In this document: piece after piece, positions 63,134-64,000 of the stretch
Layout of the letters: every line of letters starts with the position of its first letter
Numbering within the stretch: the stretch's first letter is position 1
Origin: Roseovarius spongiae
Lineage (GTDB): Bacteria > Pseudomonadota > Alphaproteobacteria > Rhodobacterales > Rhodobacteraceae
DNA: 64,000 nucleotides
Assembly (NCBI RefSeq): GCF_003651245.1
Contig: NZ_RAPE01000002.1
Location: forward strand, 744,001-808,000
Reading direction: 5' to 3'
The notes under the pieces: model-generated
The model's input: only the letters and a program-made list of their open reading frames with translations
Database searches by the model: none
Told to the model about the DNA's origin: nothing
Program-made: the position numbers and the translations under genes

Positions 63134-64000
63134 TCAGGACGGGCCCAGCCCGATCTGCGACATGTCAAACGGCGTGGTCTGATAAATCTGGTTGATCCAG
63201 TTGCCGTAGAGCAGATGCGCGTGGCTGCGCCAGCGGTTCTGCGGCGTGCGGGCGGGATCGTCGCCGGGATAGTAATTCCCGGGCACGTTGATCGGCGCGC
63301 CCTGCGCGATGTCGCGGTCGTATTCCTGCTTGAGCGTGTCGCTGTCGTATTCCAGGTGGTTGAAGATATAGAGCGCGCGCCGCGCCGGATCCTCGACCAG
63401 GCAGGGACCGACTTCGTCACTGTAAAGCAGCGTGGTGAGGCCGGGCGCGGCGTCGATCTCGGCCTGGCGCATCTCGGTCCAGCGGCTCACGGGGATGACG
63501 CAATCGTCCGAGAACCCGCGCAGGTAGGGCGACGCTGGGTGCATGTTGCGGTGCCGGAAGCAGCCGAACGCCTTGGCGGGCAGCATGTGTTTGTCGATCC
63601 CGTGGAAATGGTTGATCATCGCCATTCCGCCCCAGCAGACGCCGAAGGTGGAATGCACATGGGTCTGCGTCCAGTCGAAGACGCGGCGCAATTCGTCCCA
63701 GTAGGTGACCTCGTCGAAATCGAGATGCTCGATCGGGGCGCCGGTGATGATCAGCCCGTCGAACCGCTCATCGCTCGCCTCGACCTTGGCGAAGGGGCGA
63801 TAGAAGCTCTCCATGTGCGCAACCGACGCGGTCTTGGTCTGGTGCTCGGTCATGCGGATCAGGCTCAACTCGATCTGGAGCGGCGTCGCCCCGATGAGGC
63901 GCGCGAACTGCGTCTCGGTCTGGATTTTCTTGGGCATCAGGTTGAGCAGCGCGATGTGCAGCGGGCGGATGTCCTGGCGGGCCGCGAGGTCCTCGTCCAT
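63134..64000 (-). CDS. metA: Homoserine O-acetyltransferase MetA (5' end cut by window edge)
   Basis: Activates homoserine for methionine synthesis. 288 residues are visible; about 20 N-terminal residues lie beyond the window, so the Met at the edge is internal. Motifs: [20 protein letters not shown], the nucleophile Cys in [18 protein letters not shown], and His/Glu in [13 protein letters not shown]. At the position equivalent to E. coli residue 111 it has Glu ([10 protein letters not shown]) rather than Gly. In this family Glu is known to mark acetyl-CoA specificity and Gly succinyl-CoA. It is therefore called an acetyltransferase in spite of the MetA name. Confidence 0.92.
   Translation of the reverse strand: MDEDLAARQDIRPLHIALLNLMPKKIQTETQFARLIGATPLQIELSLIRMTEHQTKTASVAHMESFYRPFAKVEASDERFDGLIITGAPIEHLDFDEVTYWDELRRVFDWTQTHVHSTFGVCWGGMAMINHFHGIDKHMLPAKAFGCFRHRNMHPASPYLRGFSDDCVIPVSRWTEMRQAEIDAAPGLTTLLYSDEVGPCLVEDPARRALYIFNHLEYDSDTLKQEYDRDIAQGAPINVPGNYYPGDDPARTPQNRWRSHAHLLYGNWINQIYQTTPFDMSQIGLGPS

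Overview
The window is a GC-rich, densely coded chromosomal segment from an alphaproteobacterium, most likely a Rhodobacterales/Rhodobacteraceae (Roseobacter-type) bacterium. The evidence is the SciP-CtrA cell-cycle pair next to ligA-recG, a DUF2849 protein in front of a ferredoxin-type sulfite reductase, the compact pyrH-frr-uppS-cdsA-dxr-rseP-bamA-skp-fabZ-lpxA-lpxI-lpxB cluster, and a GTTC-N7-GTTC (alphaproteobacterial) LexA box. Nearly all of it is core genome. I saw no rRNA, tRNA, CRISPR array, insertion sequence or prophage, and no gene-free stretch longer than 300 bases.

Layout. 1-3.4 kb: assimilatory sulfur genes (cysH partial, cysI, DUF2849) divergent from an Lrp/AsnC regulator. 3.4-11 kb: a run of minus-strand genes: tpiA, an IscA-type Fe-S carrier, a DUF3307 membrane protein with a SatD-like/HTH partner, SufT, a retropepsin-RimK fusion, NfeD-SPFH and a MscS channel. 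11-18.7 kb: tgt, a 1212-residue RTX-type protein with recently duplicated C-terminal repeats, and lon behind a heat-shock-type promoter. 18.8-32.8 kb: a phosphotransferase, xseB-ispA-dxs-tag, a GlxA regulator, class II DAHP synthase, a PAS protein, yicC-gmk-gamma carbonic anhydrase, gcdH, ssb, a lytic transglycosylase and an AraC regulator. 32.9-46.2 kb: miaA, then the large envelope/isoprenoid/lipid A cluster. 46.2-53.7 kb: mnmA, sciP, ctrA, ligA, recG and a 40-residue membrane protein behind a LexA box. 53.7-64 kb: a NifU-like scaffold, hisI, GluQRS, a methyltransferase, trmFO, a decayed cytochrome c peroxidase-like gene, enoyl-CoA hydratase, a thioesterase, rplM-rpsI, TetR, PPK2, a lipoprotein hydrolase and metA (partial).

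How the genes work together. Two isoprenoid enzymes (Dxs, Dxr) and IspA/UppS supply undecaprenyl phosphate. CdsA, FabZ, LpxA, LpxI, LpxB, BamA, Skp and RseP build and police the outer membrane. Tgt, MiaA, MnmA, TrmFO and GluQRS all modify tRNA. Xse, Tag, LigA, RecG and Ssb serve DNA repair.

The two most unusual signals are regulatory. One is a pair of 36-bp operator-like units with identical internal spacing (GCTTGC, 12 bp, GCAAGC, 6 bp, GCTTGC) in front of the SatD-like/DUF3307 operon. The other is a LexA box in front of an unannotated 40-residue single-pass membrane protein, reminiscent of Caulobacter SidA.
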